A stretch of 45,933 nt of DNA from Pseudomonadota bacterium (GCA_021808315.1 JAKBBY010000005.1:1-45933), one strand, 5' to 3'; shown: positions 1-9,064, counted from the stretch's first letter. Notes: generated by a model from the letters alone, not told the origin. A program made the numbers and translations.

Positions 1-447
1 CACCTCTTCCGCCTCGCTGCCCTGCTGCTCACCCTCGCCCTCACCCTTGCTCCCGCCGCCATCATCCCCGTCGCCCGCGCCCAATCCCCCATGCCGCCCG
101 CCGTCCGCAATTATGTCGGCAGCTATGTCTGCGCCCAAGGCCTGACCGCGCTTGATCTCAAAATCCTCACACAACCCAACCACCCCAACCACCAACAAGC
201 CGCCTTCATCTTCTGGCCGCCCCATCAAGGCTCCGCCGCCCACCCCCAAGGCGTCTATTTGATGCACGGCACCATCAACCCCGTGCTCGGCATCCTGCGC
301 CTAACCCCCAGCTATTGGATCAAACGCCCAGCCTTCTACACCATGGTCCCCATGACCGGCATTTCCAACGACGGCGGCGCCATCTTCACCGGCACCATCC
401 ACTTCCCCGGCTGCACCCGCTTTTCGCTCCGCCTGCAATCGCCATAA
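1..447 (+). CDS. Secreted protein of unknown function (5' end outside window)
   Basis: The reading frame is open from base 1 to the TAA at 445-447, so the true start lies outside the window. The first visible codons give a hydrophobic Leu/Ala stretch ending in ARA-Q at about codons 26-28, a typical signal-peptidase I site. The product is therefore exported. The mature part is about 120 residues and has two cysteines (YVCAQG near its start and FPGCTRF near its end), which could form a disulfide in the periplasm. I recognise no domain. A strong terminator follows at 466-491, so this gene ends its own transcript. Export is well supported; the function is unknown. Confidence 0.72.
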   Translation, partial: HLFRLAALLLTLALTLAPAAIIPVARAQSPMPPAVRNYVGSYVCAQGLTALDLKILTQPNHPNHQQAAFIFWPPHQGSAAHPQGVYLMHGTINPVLGILRLTPSYWIKRPAFYTMVPMTGISNDGGAIFTGTIHFPGCTRFSLRLQSP

Positions 448-465
448 TCCGCTACCATCCCGTCG

Positions 466-491
466 GGTGGGATGCGCTTGAGCATCCCACC
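466..491 (+). terminator. Rho-independent terminator
   Basis: A perfect 10-bp inverted repeat (GGTGGGATGC / GCATCCCACC) with a 6-base loop (GCTTGA) is followed directly by ATTTTG. It lies 18 bases after the stop codon of the secreted-protein gene and upstream of the rloA promoter, so it separates the two transcripts. Confidence 0.85.
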
Positions 492-551
492 ATTTTGCGC
501 CGCCCAAACACAACGACCCCAAATCATCTGACGCGCGTGGCGCAAGCGAGC

Positions 552-580
552 TTGAAACCGTCAAAAATCGCGCCTATAAT
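552..580 (+). promoter_or_regulatory. Sigma-70 type promoter of the rloA-rloB pair
   Basis: TTGAAA at 552-557 and a perfect TATAAT at 575-580 are separated by exactly 17 bases. The predicted start of transcription is near 587, leaving a leader of about 40 bases before the ATG at 628. Such a close match to consensus is unusual for high-GC alphaproteobacterial DNA and fits acquired DNA. The downstream stretch 588-602 (GACGAAATTTTGTC and flanks) is nearly palindromic and could be an operator, but that is a guess. Confidence 0.7.
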
Positions 581-627
581 TCGATTTAAGACGAAATTTT
601 GTCGATAATTCGTTTTGGAGCTAGGAA

Positions 628-1860
628 ATGCTGTATCAATTGGAGGTCGAAAATTTTTTTTCAATCAAGGATCGTCAGGTGATCGACCTGCGCGTTTCCG
701 GCAAGGTTCCCGACGATTTCGGTCATTTCGGCCCCTTATTCCCGCAATCACCCACACGCGCACCAAAAATCTTGGCAATATTCGGTGCCAACGCGGCGGG
801 AAAAACCAATATCCTTGCCGCGTTGGCCTTCACCATCCATTTTTTTCGGAACAACCGCTTCCCGGAAGAAATCGCCACCCGGAAAGATGCCTATCTCGCT
901 GAGTTCAACAACAATGAGGGACGAACCCAGCCGGTAAAATTCGCGCTGGAATTTGGCGCGATCATGGACGCGACAATGGAACGCAGTGAAGCCGTCGCAC
1001 GTGGCGAGCAGGTCCCCTATGGCGTATGCCGCTACGAGCTTGAATTGGCTATGGCTGACGACGCCATTCGCGCCGTTTTACGTGAAAGCCTGCATCAGCG
1101 TCCTAATGATCGCGGCAAATGGCAGCGTGTTTTCGAGCGTGATGGAGACAATAACGTAAAAGGCTCACTGTCATTTCCGATCAAAGGGTTCGAACATCTG
1201 CTGAAAACACTCGATCCCAAAGGCTCAATCGTTGCCAATTTTGCATTTTTCAACCACCCGGGCGCAAAATATTGGCAAGCAATCGCCAACTCGATAAATT
1301 TTGCCGTGGACTTACACCCAATTTTATTCGACAAAGTTATTATCGAAAACTACCGTCAAAATTCGGCTTTACTAGGAAATTTGAACGTTGATCTTCAAAG
1401 ATTTGACGTTGGTATTGATTACATGCGCATTGAGCCTGGGGTTGATGGTCCAATCGCCAAATTCAAGCACAATGCGATGGACCGTGAATTGCCCTGGTAT
1501 CGGGAGAGCAACGGCACCCGCGCTTTCATTCGCCTCTATCCGCTGATCGTCAATACGCTCGCAACCGGCGGTATCGCTGCCATCGACGAGTTAGATGCCG
1601 CTTTGCACCCAATACTCATGACCGAGATTTTCAATTGGTTTCGAGACAAAAATAAAAATCCAAAAAACGCCCAGCTTTGGTTCACCGGCCATGCCGTCTC
1701 ATCGATGGATGATTTGTCGATGGAAGAGATCCTCTTTTGCGAGAAAGACCCGCAAGGCCGCACATCGGTGTTCCGAGCCCGCGACATTGCCCGCCGCGAT
1801 GACAATTTACGCCGCAAATATCTCTCTGGAATTTATGGCGCGGTGCCGCAAATCGGATGA
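628..1860 (+). CDS. RloA/AbiL-like AAA family ATPase (defence)
   Basis: This is a 410-residue ATPase of the AAA_15/AAA_21 group, related to RloA, AbiLi and OLD-type ATPases. The N-terminus (LEVENFFSIKD) is typical of the SMC/RecF-like fold. Walker A is GANAAGKT at residues 53-60. Walker B is AAIDELDAALHP with D320/E321, followed by the switch region WFTGHAVSSMD. The middle is helical and variable, as usual in the family. The start ATG has GGAG at 617-620. The stop overlaps the rloB start by four bases (ATGA), so the two are translationally coupled. In known AbiL and RloA/RloB systems the ATPase is thought to sense infection and control a TOPRIM-like effector. Here that role is inferred from family and context. 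The DNA is visibly more AT-rich than its surroundings. Confidence 0.85.
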   Translation: MLYQLEVENFFSIKDRQVIDLRVSGKVPDDFGHFGPLFPQSPTRAPKILAIFGANAAGKTNILAALAFTIHFFRNNRFPEEIATRKDAYLAEFNNNEGRTQPVKFALEFGAIMDATMERSEAVARGEQVPYGVCRYELELAMADDAIRAVLRESLHQRPNDRGKWQRVFERDGDNNVKGSLSFPIKGFEHLLKTLDPKGSIVANFAFFNHPGAKYWQAIANSINFAVDLHPILFDKVIIENYRQNSALLGNLNVDLQRFDVGIDYMRIEPGVDGPIAKFKHNAMDRELPWYRESNGTRAFIRLYPLIVNTLATGGIAAIDELDAALHPILMTEIFNWFRDKNKNPKNAQLWFTGHAVSSMDDLSMEEILFCEKDPQGRTSVFRARDIARRDDNLRRKYLSGIYGAVPQIG

Positions 1861-2420
1861 AACACCCAAGCCTGCGCCGGCCACAAAAGTCCCGGATTTT
1901 TGTCGGGTGCGAAGGCGCGTCAGAACGCAGCTATGCGGCATGGTTGCAAATATTATGCAACGAGCGAAACATCTCGGTTCATCTAGACATTCATGATCTT
2001 GGGCAAGCGGGTAGTCCTATAGCGACGTTCGAACGTGCTGGTAAAATAATCAGCCGGGAGCAAAAAAATAAAGACAAATATTCATACAAAGTTATTTTGA
2101 TCGATACCGATTGGCTGGCCGAAATACAACAAAGAACGCAATGCGAAGAGCAAGCAAGGCGACTTGGTTTGATCATTATCTGGCAGCACCCATGCCACGA
2201 AGCGTTTTTGCTCAGGCATTTTTTGGGCTTCGAATATAACCAACCGCCCACAACAGCCGAATCAATTAGTTGTTTGAAACAACTTTGGCCCGGATACGAA
2301 AAAAACATGCCAGCACACAAAATCCAACAGCGGCTTACCATTGACGGTGCCCGCCGGGTTGCCAACCATCTGGCACAATTCTGTAGTTTTCTCAACGTCA
2401 TAGGTCTGTTGAAGGATTGA
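1857..2420 (+). CDS. RloB-like TOPRIM-fold protein (partner of the ATPase)
   Basis: This 187-residue protein has the RloB/AbiLii pattern. GCEGASERSY (acidic E19, E23) is the first TOPRIM motif, VILIDTDWL supplies the D83-x-D85 pair, and HPCHEAFLLRHF is the helix usual in RloB proteins. RloB and the related OLD-family TOPRIM domains are metal-dependent nucleases or are thought to be so. In AbiL the pair acts in abortive phage defence. The gene overlaps the ATPase gene by ATGA. It is at the short end for the family (often about 200 residues or more) but looks intact, because all three motifs are present. Effector activity is inferred. The next gene starts after a 236-base gap, so it need not belong to the same system. 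Confidence 0.85.
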   Translation: MKHPSLRRPQKSRIFVGCEGASERSYAAWLQILCNERNISVHLDIHDLGQAGSPIATFERAGKIISREQKNKDKYSYKVILIDTDWLAEIQQRTQCEEQARRLGLIIIWQHPCHEAFLLRHFLGFEYNQPPTTAESISCLKQLWPGYEKNMPAHKIQQRLTIDGARRVANHLAQFCSFLNVIGLLKD

Positions 2421-2656
2421 TAAGACGGCTATCGTCAAAAAAATTTACCCCTTTTTCACCCTGCCGCTCCTGTGCAATACTATTTTTATCTGCAGATACC
2501 CTTCCTCGCGCTGGCCGCTTACTGCCTCAACGTTGCCGGACAGATTTCAGCGACGATTGCCATCCGAGCGCGCAGCGGAGTCCAATAGGCTCATTTCACC
2601 AACGGTTTTCGAGTTTATCCGGTACCCGAATCGGCGTTGATTGCTATCAATTCAGC

Positions 2657-3787
2657 ATGATCGATAAACCCCTGAAACTGATAACGCTTGACGATATCGC
2701 AAAACTCGTCTCGTCCCGCCGTAGCGAAGGCCCGACGCTCGACTTCAAGCAAGCGTTTCCAACCGCTAAGGACGAGGGCACGCGCGATTTCCTCGCGGAC
2801 GTGACGGCCTTCGCGAATACTGACGGTGGCGATCTCATCATCGGCGTCAAAGAAGATGGCAACGGCGTAGCGGCAGAACTCGTTGGCATCGATCCTAACG
2901 GACTCGACGAAGCCGTGCGGCGCGTTGAAGACCAAGTTCGGAGTTGCGTCGATCCAAGGGTTCCGATGTTCGCTGTGCAACAGGTCAACTTGGCCAATGG
3001 CAAAATCGTACTTGTCATGCGGGTAGGCGCTAGCCTGATTGCACCGCACCGCATCACTTTCAAAGGGTTCAGTCGATTTTATCGGCGGGGTAATCGGAGC
3101 AACTATGAAATGAGCACTGCCGAGCTGCGCCAAGCGTTCGCCGCATCGATTGATCTGCCGAACCGCATCCGCGATCTTCATCGCAAGGGGGTCGAGGCAA
3201 CAACCGGCAAAGACATGCCCTGTCGTATCAAAACGGGCCCAATCGCGGCACTCACCATAGCGCCGCTATCGGTTCTGCGCGAGGCGCGAGACATTAATTT
3301 CACCCGCGACACGGCTGTACCGCCGCCTGATGGCACAACCGCTTCCCGCATCACCATCGGGCTGGATCGCTTGATCACGCATTCACCGATCGAGGAAGAC
3401 ACCGGGAGTGTGCGGGCTTGGACCATCAATCATCGGCGCGGTTATCTCGATTTTGCCTGGATGATCGGGCATCAGGATCGGGGGGCGAAATACGTTTGGG
3501 CCAAATATTTCCAACCCGAACTTACCAAAGCGGCCACAACGTCGATACAAACACTCAATAGCTTTGGCATCGAAGGACCATGGATCGCGATGCTGACCCT
3601 GTCTGGTATTCGAGATCATCGCATGGTCGCAGAGGGTGAATATATTGCCGCTGCCGCTTGGCAGGATCCCGCCTATCTCGGCGAGATCATTGATGACGCA
3701 ATGTCGCCCGAGGCACTTGACCCATTCGTCCAGGGTTTCTGGCGGTTATTCGGCGTTGAAAATCCGCCCAAGCCACAAAAAACGTGA
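2657..3787 (+). CDS. AlbA_2 (Schlafen-like) domain protein
   Basis: This protein is 376 residues from the ATG at 2657. The frame stays open upstream to 2417, but those 80 codons give a Cys/Arg/Ser-rich sequence unlike a protein, whereas the AlbA_2 domain begins shortly after the chosen start. The domain (about residues 22-150) shows GPTLDFKQAF, then FANTDGGDLIIGVKEDG and FYRRGNRSNYEM, the standard AlbA_2/divergent AAA_4 pattern. The remaining 220 residues have no motif I recognise; there is no HATPase or winged-helix tail like those of many AlbA_2 regulators. AlbA_2 proteins occur as transcription factors and as effectors in defence islands (Schlafen-like). Its position after rloA-rloB suggests the latter, but that is context only. 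Confidence 0.8.
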   Translation: MIDKPLKLITLDDIAKLVSSRRSEGPTLDFKQAFPTAKDEGTRDFLADVTAFANTDGGDLIIGVKEDGNGVAAELVGIDPNGLDEAVRRVEDQVRSCVDPRVPMFAVQQVNLANGKIVLVMRVGASLIAPHRITFKGFSRFYRRGNRSNYEMSTAELRQAFAASIDLPNRIRDLHRKGVEATTGKDMPCRIKTGPIAALTIAPLSVLREARDINFTRDTAVPPPDGTTASRITIGLDRLITHSPIEEDTGSVRAWTINHRRGYLDFAWMIGHQDRGAKYVWAKYFQPELTKAATTSIQTLNSFGIEGPWIAMLTLSGIRDHRMVAEGEYIAAAAWQDPAYLGEIIDDAMSPEALDPFVQGFWRLFGVENPPKPQKT

Positions 3788-3861
3788 CGTCAGCGAAAAT
3801 TGGCGCGAATCACCCAAAACTAATCTTTCACACCCACCCCCTCCTATGCCATGTTAGGCAC

Positions 3862-4512
3862 ATGGAGCAAACCGCTAACACCTTCGCGCAATCGCTCGCC
3901 GACCGCTTCACCACAATTATGCGCCTGCTCCGCCAAACCCTCGGCGCCCCCGACTATGCCCGCTTTGACCTTTCGCTCAAATGGGCCATCTGGCACCGTA
4001 TTTCGCGCCTTTCGCTCCGCTTCCGCGCCCTCGCCCTCAACCCGCGCCGCCCCCGCAAACCCAGCGCAAAACCAGACCCCGCCCCGGAGCGAGAATCACC
4101 CCTAGCCGGAGCGAAAAGGCGCGAATTACCACGGCAACAAGGCTGGCTGCTGCAAACCTTCCCCGGCCACCACATCCCCTATGTGCGCGGGCAACTGATC
4201 AGCTTCCTCGCAGACCCCGATTTGTCGCTCCTCTCCAGCCAAAACCCAAACATAGGCCGCGTGCTGCGCCCGCTCTGCCACATGCTCGCGATTCCACTCC
4301 CCGATTATCTCAAATTGGAGCGAAAACCGCGCCCGCCCCGCCCCCAACCGGCGCAAAAACCAGCGCGCAAACCAGCGCGGCGGGAGCAAAAGACAGAGCC
4401 ATCATTTTACGAGTACATGCTCCAAAAATATCCTGCTCCGCCGCCCCGCCCCACGCTCCCCGACCATATTGACGCACCGCCCGCCCGCGCAAAAATCAAC
4501 TTCGAGCGGTAA
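3862..4512 (+). CDS. Basic Pro/Ala-rich protein, unknown function
   Basis: This 216-residue frame from the ATG at 3862 (the open frame continues upstream to 3784) is not one I recognise. There are two better-ordered blocks: about residues 1-55 (helical, with KWAIWHRISRLSLRFRAL) and about 90-160 (QGWLLQTFPGHHIPYVRGQL to LCHMLAIPLPDYLKL). A linker and tail rich in Pro, Ala, Lys and Arg surround them. I see no signal peptide or membrane segment. The alternation of ordered blocks and a basic linker suggests a real gene rather than a chance frame, but the ribosome site is weak (TTAGGCAC). It converges on pyrE, 61 bases away. Confidence 0.55.
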   Translation: MEQTANTFAQSLADRFTTIMRLLRQTLGAPDYARFDLSLKWAIWHRISRLSLRFRALALNPRRPRKPSAKPDPAPERESPLAGAKRRELPRQQGWLLQTFPGHHIPYVRGQLISFLADPDLSLLSSQNPNIGRVLRPLCHMLAIPLPDYLKLERKPRPPRPQPAQKPARKPARREQKTEPSFYEYMLQKYPAPPPRPTLPDHIDAPPARAKINFER

Positions 4513-4573
4513 TCCCAAAATTGCGCTTAAATCGTTCCGGATTAAAAACAAAAAGGAGCGAAAAAGCAAAAAA

Positions 4574-5302
4574 TTAGCTGGCGGCTTTGCGGGCGGCGGC
4601 TTCTTCGGCGCTCGCGACACCGCCATGCGCGGCGGACCAGCCAACCGGGTTTTCGAGGAATTTGCGCACCACCCCCAGCGTCGCTTCGGGGAAATAGTCG
4701 CGCTCGCGGCATGCTTCCAGCACATCCCACCAGGTGCAGAGATGATGCAGCGAAATCCCCATCTCCTGCAGTTTGGCGAGGCTGCCCGGAAACACCCCAT
4801 AGAAAAACACCACGAACACATGGTCGCAAATCGCGCCCGCGTCGCGCAGTGCGTTGGCAAACTGGATTTTCGAGCCGCCATCGGTGGTCAAATCCTCCAC
4901 CAGCAAGGTCTGTTTGCCCTCCGGCACATCGCCCTCAATCTGGGCATTGCGGCCAAAACCCTTCGGTTTCTTGCGCACATAAGACATCGGCAGCCCCATC
5001 CGGTCGGCAATCCACGCCGCATAGGGAATCCCCGCCGTCTCCCCGCCCGCCACCGCTTCGATGGTTTCAAACCCAACATGGCGGGTCAGTTTTTCCACCG
5101 CCAGCTCACAAATTTTGGCGCGCGCCCGCGGAAAATAAATGATTTTCCGGCAATCGATATAAACCGGCGCCTTCCAGCCGGAGGTAAACGTGTAAGGCTC
5201 ATCCGCGCGGAAATTCAGCGCCTTGATCTCCAGCAGGATGCGCGCCGTGGTCAGAGCGGCGTCCCGGTCCCAGTCAGTTGCGTGACCCATGCTACTTGTC
5301 AT
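4574..5302 (-). CDS. pyrE: Orotate phosphoribosyltransferase
   Basis: PyrE joins orotate to PRPP to make orotidine 5'-phosphate in cytosolic pyrimidine synthesis. The protein is 242 residues, somewhat longer than the 213 of E. coli because of a short N-terminal extension and an Ala-rich tail. The PRPP-binding loop is TLLVEDLTTDGGSK (about residues 132-145). The substrate-loop region YVRKKPKGFGRNAQIEGD and the early FTFTSGWKAPVYID-like segment (TFTSGWKAPVYID) also fit the family. An internal ATG at 5290 (MGHATDWD) is an alternative start. It is transcribed divergently from icd across a 97-base gap. Confidence 0.93.
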   Translation of the reverse strand: MTSSMGHATDWDRDAALTTARILLEIKALNFRADEPYTFTSGWKAPVYIDCRKIIYFPRARAKICELAVEKLTRHVGFETIEAVAGGETAGIPYAAWIADRMGLPMSYVRKKPKGFGRNAQIEGDVPEGKQTLLVEDLTTDGGSKIQFANALRDAGAICDHVFVVFFYGVFPGSLAKLQEMGISLHHLCTWWDVLEACRERDYFPEATLGVVRKFLENPVGWSAAHGGVASAEEAAARKAAS

Positions 5303-5399
5303 ATCAGACCTCCATCTCAGGCGCTCGTATCGCGCCTCACCCTTCGCGTAAACACCGTAACCTGTGTGGTCAGCCCCTCAGCCGGTAAAGGAACACTCG

Positions 5400-6629
5400 A
5401 TGGCCAAAATCAAGGTAAAAAATCCAATCGTGGAAATGGACGGCGATGAAATGACCCGGATCATCTGGGGCTTCATCAAAGACAAGCTGATCCTGCCTTA
5501 TCTCGATGTGGATTTGAAATATTACGATCTTGGCATCGAACATCGCGACGCAACGGATGACAAAGTCACCGTCGAATCAGCCCTCGCCACCAAGCAATAT
5601 GGCGTCGCGGTCAAATGCGCGACCATCACGCCGGATGAAGCGCGGGTGCGCGAATTCAACCTCAAGCAAATGTGGCGCAGCCCGAACGGCACCATCCGCA
5701 ACATTCTCGATGGCACCATTTTCCGCGAGCCGATCATTTGCAAAAACGTCCCGCGCTTGGTGCCGCATTGGTCCGAGCCCATCGTGATTGGCCGTCACGC
5801 CTATGGCGATATTTACCGCGCCGTCGAGACCAAAATCCCCGGCGCCGGCAAAGTCCAGCTTTCCTACATCCCCGCCGATGGCAGCAAGCCGATTATTCTC
5901 GATGTGCATGATTTCAAAGGCCCCGGCGTGGCGCTTGGCATGCACAACACCAAGGCCTCAATCGCGGGTTTCGCCCGCGCCAGCTTCAATTACGGCCTGC
6001 TGCGCAATTACCCGGTCTATCTCTCCACCAAAAACACCATCTTGAAAGCCTATGACGGCATGTTCAAGGACGTGTTCCAAGAGATTTTCGACGCCGAATT
6101 CAAAGAAGCCTTTGCGGCAAAGGGCCTGACCTACGAACATCGCCTGATCGATGACATGGTGGCCAGCGCCCTGAAATGGAATGGCGGCTATCTCTGGGCC
6201 TGCAAAAACTACGATGGCGATGTGGAGAGCGACATCGTCGCTCAAGGCTTCGGCAGCCTCGGCTTGATGACCTCGGTGCTGCTCAGCCCGGATGGCAAAA
6301 CCGTGGAGAGCGAAGCGGCGCACGGCACCGTCACCCGCCATTACCGCGATCACCAAAAAGGCAAACCCACCAGCACCAACCCCATCGCCAGCATTTTCGC
6401 CTGGACAAGGGGCCTCGCGTATCGCGGCAAGTTCGATGACACACCCGAGGTCACCGAATTCGCCGAAACGCTGGAGCGGGTCTGCGTGCAAACCGTTGAA
6501 TCCGGCTTCATGACCAAAGACCTCGCCTCGCTGATCGGGCGTGACCAACCCTGGCTCACCACCCAGGAATTCCTGGCCAAGCTCGATGAAAATCTCCAAG
6601 CCGCGATGGCGACCAGCCAAGCCGCCTGA
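5400..6629 (+). CDS. icd: NADP-dependent isocitrate dehydrogenase
   Basis: Icd oxidises isocitrate to 2-oxoglutarate and makes NADPH in the TCA cycle. The 409-residue product starts [20 protein letters not shown], the hallmark of the eukaryote-like NADP-dependent dimeric type common in alphaproteobacteria. The substrate segment is [10 protein letters not shown] and the cofactor segment [13 protein letters not shown]. The start at 5400 is supported by AAAGGA at 5387-5392; the 12 upstream in-frame codons are not protein-like. The gene ends 40 bases before the convergent histidine kinase gene, and a GC-rich hairpin lies between them. Confidence 0.95.
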   Translation: MAKIKVKNPIVEMDGDEMTRIIWGFIKDKLILPYLDVDLKYYDLGIEHRDATDDKVTVESALATKQYGVAVKCATITPDEARVREFNLKQMWRSPNGTIRNILDGTIFREPIICKNVPRLVPHWSEPIVIGRHAYGDIYRAVETKIPGAGKVQLSYIPADGSKPIILDVHDFKGPGVALGMHNTKASIAGFARASFNYGLLRNYPVYLSTKNTILKAYDGMFKDVFQEIFDAEFKEAFAAKGLTYEHRLIDDMVASALKWNGGYLWACKNYDGDVESDIVAQGFGSLGLMTSVLLSPDGKTVESEAAHGTVTRHYRDHQKGKPTSTNPIASIFAWTRGLAYRGKFDDTPEVTEFAETLERVCVQTVESGFMTKDLASLIGRDQPWLTTQEFLAKLDENLQAAMATSQAA

Positions 6630-6640
6630 TCATCACAACC

Positions 6641-6666
6641 GGGTGGCGGCGACCCAGTCGCCACCC
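6641..6666. terminator. Probable bidirectional terminator between icd and the histidine kinase
   Basis: The 8-bp inverted repeat GGGTGGCG (6641-6648) / CGCCACCC (6659-6666) lies between two convergent stop codons. There is no T-run on either side, so intrinsic termination is plausible but not certain. Confidence 0.5.
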
Positions 6667-6669
6667 CAC

Positions 6670-8097
6670 TCAGCTCATCGGCACTTCGTCTGGTATCATA
6701 ACCCGAAACAATGTCCCCTCGCGCCCGGTGCGCACCAGCTCGATCTCCCCGCCATGCGCACGGATCAAATCGCGCACAATCGCCAGCCCCAGCCCGGTGC
6801 CGTCGCGCCGCGCCGAGCCGACAAAGGGCCGAAATAAATTCGCCCGCGCCCGCTCCGGCAGGCCCGGCCCGTTATCCTCAATCTCAACAATCAACGCGCC
6901 AGCAACATCGCCCGCCGCCGCCGGCTCAAGCGCGGCGCGCACCTCCAGCCGGTTGGCACCCGCCTGCACCGCGTTGCGCAACAGGTTCAGCAACACCCGA
7001 TGAAACTGATCGCGGTCCAGCCTTGTGTGCAAATCCCCCGGCACCGCACTGTTAATCTCGACCCCCGGCGTCAGCAGCCGAATTTGCTCGGCGACATCAT
7101 CCACCAAAGCCCCGAGTGCGGTCTCCGCCCGCAGCACCAAAGGCGGTCCTTCGCGCGCGAAGCTCAGCGTTTGCGTCACCAGCGCCGTCGCCCGATCCAC
7201 CGCCCCCACCAGCGTCGCCGCTGCGCGCTGGGTCACCGGGTCTTCGCTCCCGGCGAGCCGGTCCGCCACCAGCAGTGCCGAGGCCAGAATATTGCGCAAA
7301 TCATGGCTGATCTTGGCCACCGCCGTGCCCAGCGCCGCCAGCCGTGCATTGCGCCATAAGGCGGCGCGCAACTCGGTTTGCATTTGCGCCAGCTCCCCCG
7401 CCGCCAGCGCAATCTCATCATCGCGAAACCCGGTCGCCGCCGCGAGGTCAATCGGCGCCGCCCGCTCCGGGTCGGCGCGAAACGCGGCAATGCTCGCGGT
7501 CAGTCGGCGGATCGGCAACACCAAGAGCCGGTCCAGCGCCAAATACACCACCAGCCCGGTGCTGAGCGCAATCGCGAGCGAGAGTGCGGCGATATGTTCG
7601 GCATAGCGCCGCAAATGCCGGGTCAGCGCGGCGTTGCGCACAATGATTTTCACCGTCACGTTGGGCCGCAACGGGCTTTGCGCAATCACCATGGTCGAGC
7701 GTGGTGCCAGCCCCGCCACCGCGCGCAAGGCGCGAACCATCGAGGCTACTAGGCTCTCATGCGTCAAATCCACCGTCGCATCGGGCGGGCGCAGCCGGGT
7801 GGGCGGCATCACCATCAGGGTTTTGCCGTCGGTCACCAAACTGATCGCCAAGGTGCCGGACAAGCGCAGCAGCTCATCGCGGGTGGACAACGCCACCACC
7901 CCATCGGGCGAGGAGGCCACGGTAATCGCCGCCAAATGCGCATCGGTCACCCGGTTGAGCAGCCAGGCATTGCGCTCCAGCCCCAGGCTCGGCAGCAGGA
8001 TCATCACCTCGACCAGCAAAGTCACCAGCACGGTCAGGCGCAGCAGCCGTGCGGACAGGCTGCGCACCCGCGCGCGATGCGGCCGATCAATCGCCAT
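6670..8097 (-). CDS. Membrane sensor histidine kinase
   Basis: This 475-residue kinase uses the ATG at 8097, which overlaps the stop of the patatin-like gene by 11 bases. Transmembrane helices are at about residues 18-40 and 168-188, flanking a periplasmic sensor of about 130 residues. A HAMP-like linker follows (LPIRRLTASIAAF). The phospho-acceptor is H265 in AKISHDLRNI. The ATP-binding lid has N375 in NLLRNAVQAG, DNGPGLP (408-414) and GTGLGLAIV. It would autophosphorylate on H265 and pass phosphate to a response regulator. No regulator gene is next to it, so its partner is unknown. It is cotranscribed and probably translationally coupled with the lipase-like gene upstream. An alternative start at 8181 would lie deep inside that gene. 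Confidence 0.88.
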   Translation of the reverse strand: MAIDRPHRARVRSLSARLLRLTVLVTLLVEVMILLPSLGLERNAWLLNRVTDAHLAAITVASSPDGVVALSTRDELLRLSGTLAISLVTDGKTLMVMPPTRLRPPDATVDLTHESLVASMVRALRAVAGLAPRSTMVIAQSPLRPNVTVKIIVRNAALTRHLRRYAEHIAALSLAIALSTGLVVYLALDRLLVLPIRRLTASIAAFRADPERAAPIDLAAATGFRDDEIALAAGELAQMQTELRAALWRNARLAALGTAVAKISHDLRNILASALLVADRLAGSEDPVTQRAAATLVGAVDRATALVTQTLSFAREGPPLVLRAETALGALVDDVAEQIRLLTPGVEINSAVPGDLHTRLDRDQFHRVLLNLLRNAVQAGANRLEVRAALEPAAAGDVAGALIVEIEDNGPGLPERARANLFRPFVGSARRDGTGLGLAIVRDLIRAHGGEIELVRTGREGTLFRVMIPDEVPMS

Positions 8098-9013
8098 GGG
8101 GCTCGGTCTGGCCCACCGCCCGGCCCGCGCGAAATAATTTGTCCAAAAACCCGCGATCGGTGCTGGCGCGCGATTCGGCACTCAGCCCATTCAGCGCGGT
8201 ATCGGCGCCGTAATCGATCAAGCGCGTCTCGGCAGGCATAGAGGCCAATTCCGCCTCAATCGCCGCCTGAAAAGCGAGCTCCTGCACCCGGTTCAAAATA
8301 TCGCTCGGCTGCTCGGGCACCCCTTTGCGAAACCGGCTTTGGGCGCGGATCAGCACCAAACGTTCGGGTCTGCGCGCCAGCAAGGGTGCGAGAGGCGGAT
8401 TGCCGGCATAGGCCCCGTCCCAATAGGCCACCCCCTCGATCATCACCGCCGGAAACGCCGCCGGCAAACAGGCCGAGGCCAGCAACGCATCGATCGTGAT
8501 GGCACCATTGGCGAAAATGCGCAGCTTGCCCGATTCCACCGCCGTTGCCGCCACGAACAAAGCGGGCGCGGCCGGATCGGCCAACGCTGTGCGGTCGAGC
8601 AAATCATTGAGGATGGGTCGAAGCGGATTTTGCCCGAGCGGATTGACCGAGAGCGGCCCGAAAAAACTGCTCATCGCCGATAATCCTTGAATGGCAAACG
8701 CATTGGACATGCCCCGGCCAATCTCGAAGCCCGGCACCCAACGATCCAACGCCCCCATCATCGGCGCGAACCAATCACTCGCCATCACCCGGTCCCAAAA
8801 GCGCGCCATCTGCGCCCGCGCGCCCTCAGCGCCGCCTTGCACCAGCCCTTGCACCGCCATGGTCGCGAGAATCGCCCCGGAGGAGACGCCGCACACCGAA
8901 TCGAAGCGGAACCCGCGCTCCAACAGCGCGTCCAGCACCCCCCAGCTATAAGCCCCGTGCGAACCCCCGCCTTGCAAAGCGAGAGCAACGTAATCGCGTT
9001 CAGAATTGGTCAT
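8087..9013 (-). CDS. Patatin-like phospholipase
   Basis: This 308-residue protein starts at the ATG at 9013 (MTNSERDYVALALQGGG). The oxyanion-hole loop is LQGGGSHGAY. The nucleophile elbow is GVSSG with S44, and the catalytic Asp is D199 in YWDGAYAGNPP, where DGA/DGG is conserved. All elements of the Ser-Asp dyad are present, so it should be an active acyl hydrolase acting on lipids. I see no signal peptide; it is probably cytosolic or peripheral to the inner membrane. The open frame extends to 9046 but those codons are not needed. The stop overlaps the start of the histidine kinase gene, so the two are made together, hinting at a lipid or membrane link for the kinase. Substrate is not predictable. 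Confidence 0.87.
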   Translation of the reverse strand: MTNSERDYVALALQGGGSHGAYSWGVLDALLERGFRFDSVCGVSSGAILATMAVQGLVQGGAEGARAQMARFWDRVMASDWFAPMMGALDRWVPGFEIGRGMSNAFAIQGLSAMSSFFGPLSVNPLGQNPLRPILNDLLDRTALADPAAPALFVAATAVESGKLRIFANGAITIDALLASACLPAAFPAVMIEGVAYWDGAYAGNPPLAPLLARRPERLVLIRAQSRFRKGVPEQPSDILNRVQELAFQAAIEAELASMPAETRLIDYGADTALNGLSAESRASTDRGFLDKLFRAGRAVGQTEPHGD

Positions 9014-9064
9014 GAGCGAGTGTGGCACAGAGCGCAGAGCCATCATAGCGCGGGGACATGCGAG

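Noticed and set aside
2417-2656. N-terminal extension of the AlbA_2 frame
   Set aside because: The residues are not protein-like and the AlbA_2 domain begins just after the ATG at 2657.
4469-5449. 326-codon open frame on the plus strand over pyrE
   Set aside because: pyrE on the opposite strand has clear motifs; this frame has none and is His/Arg/Pro-rich.
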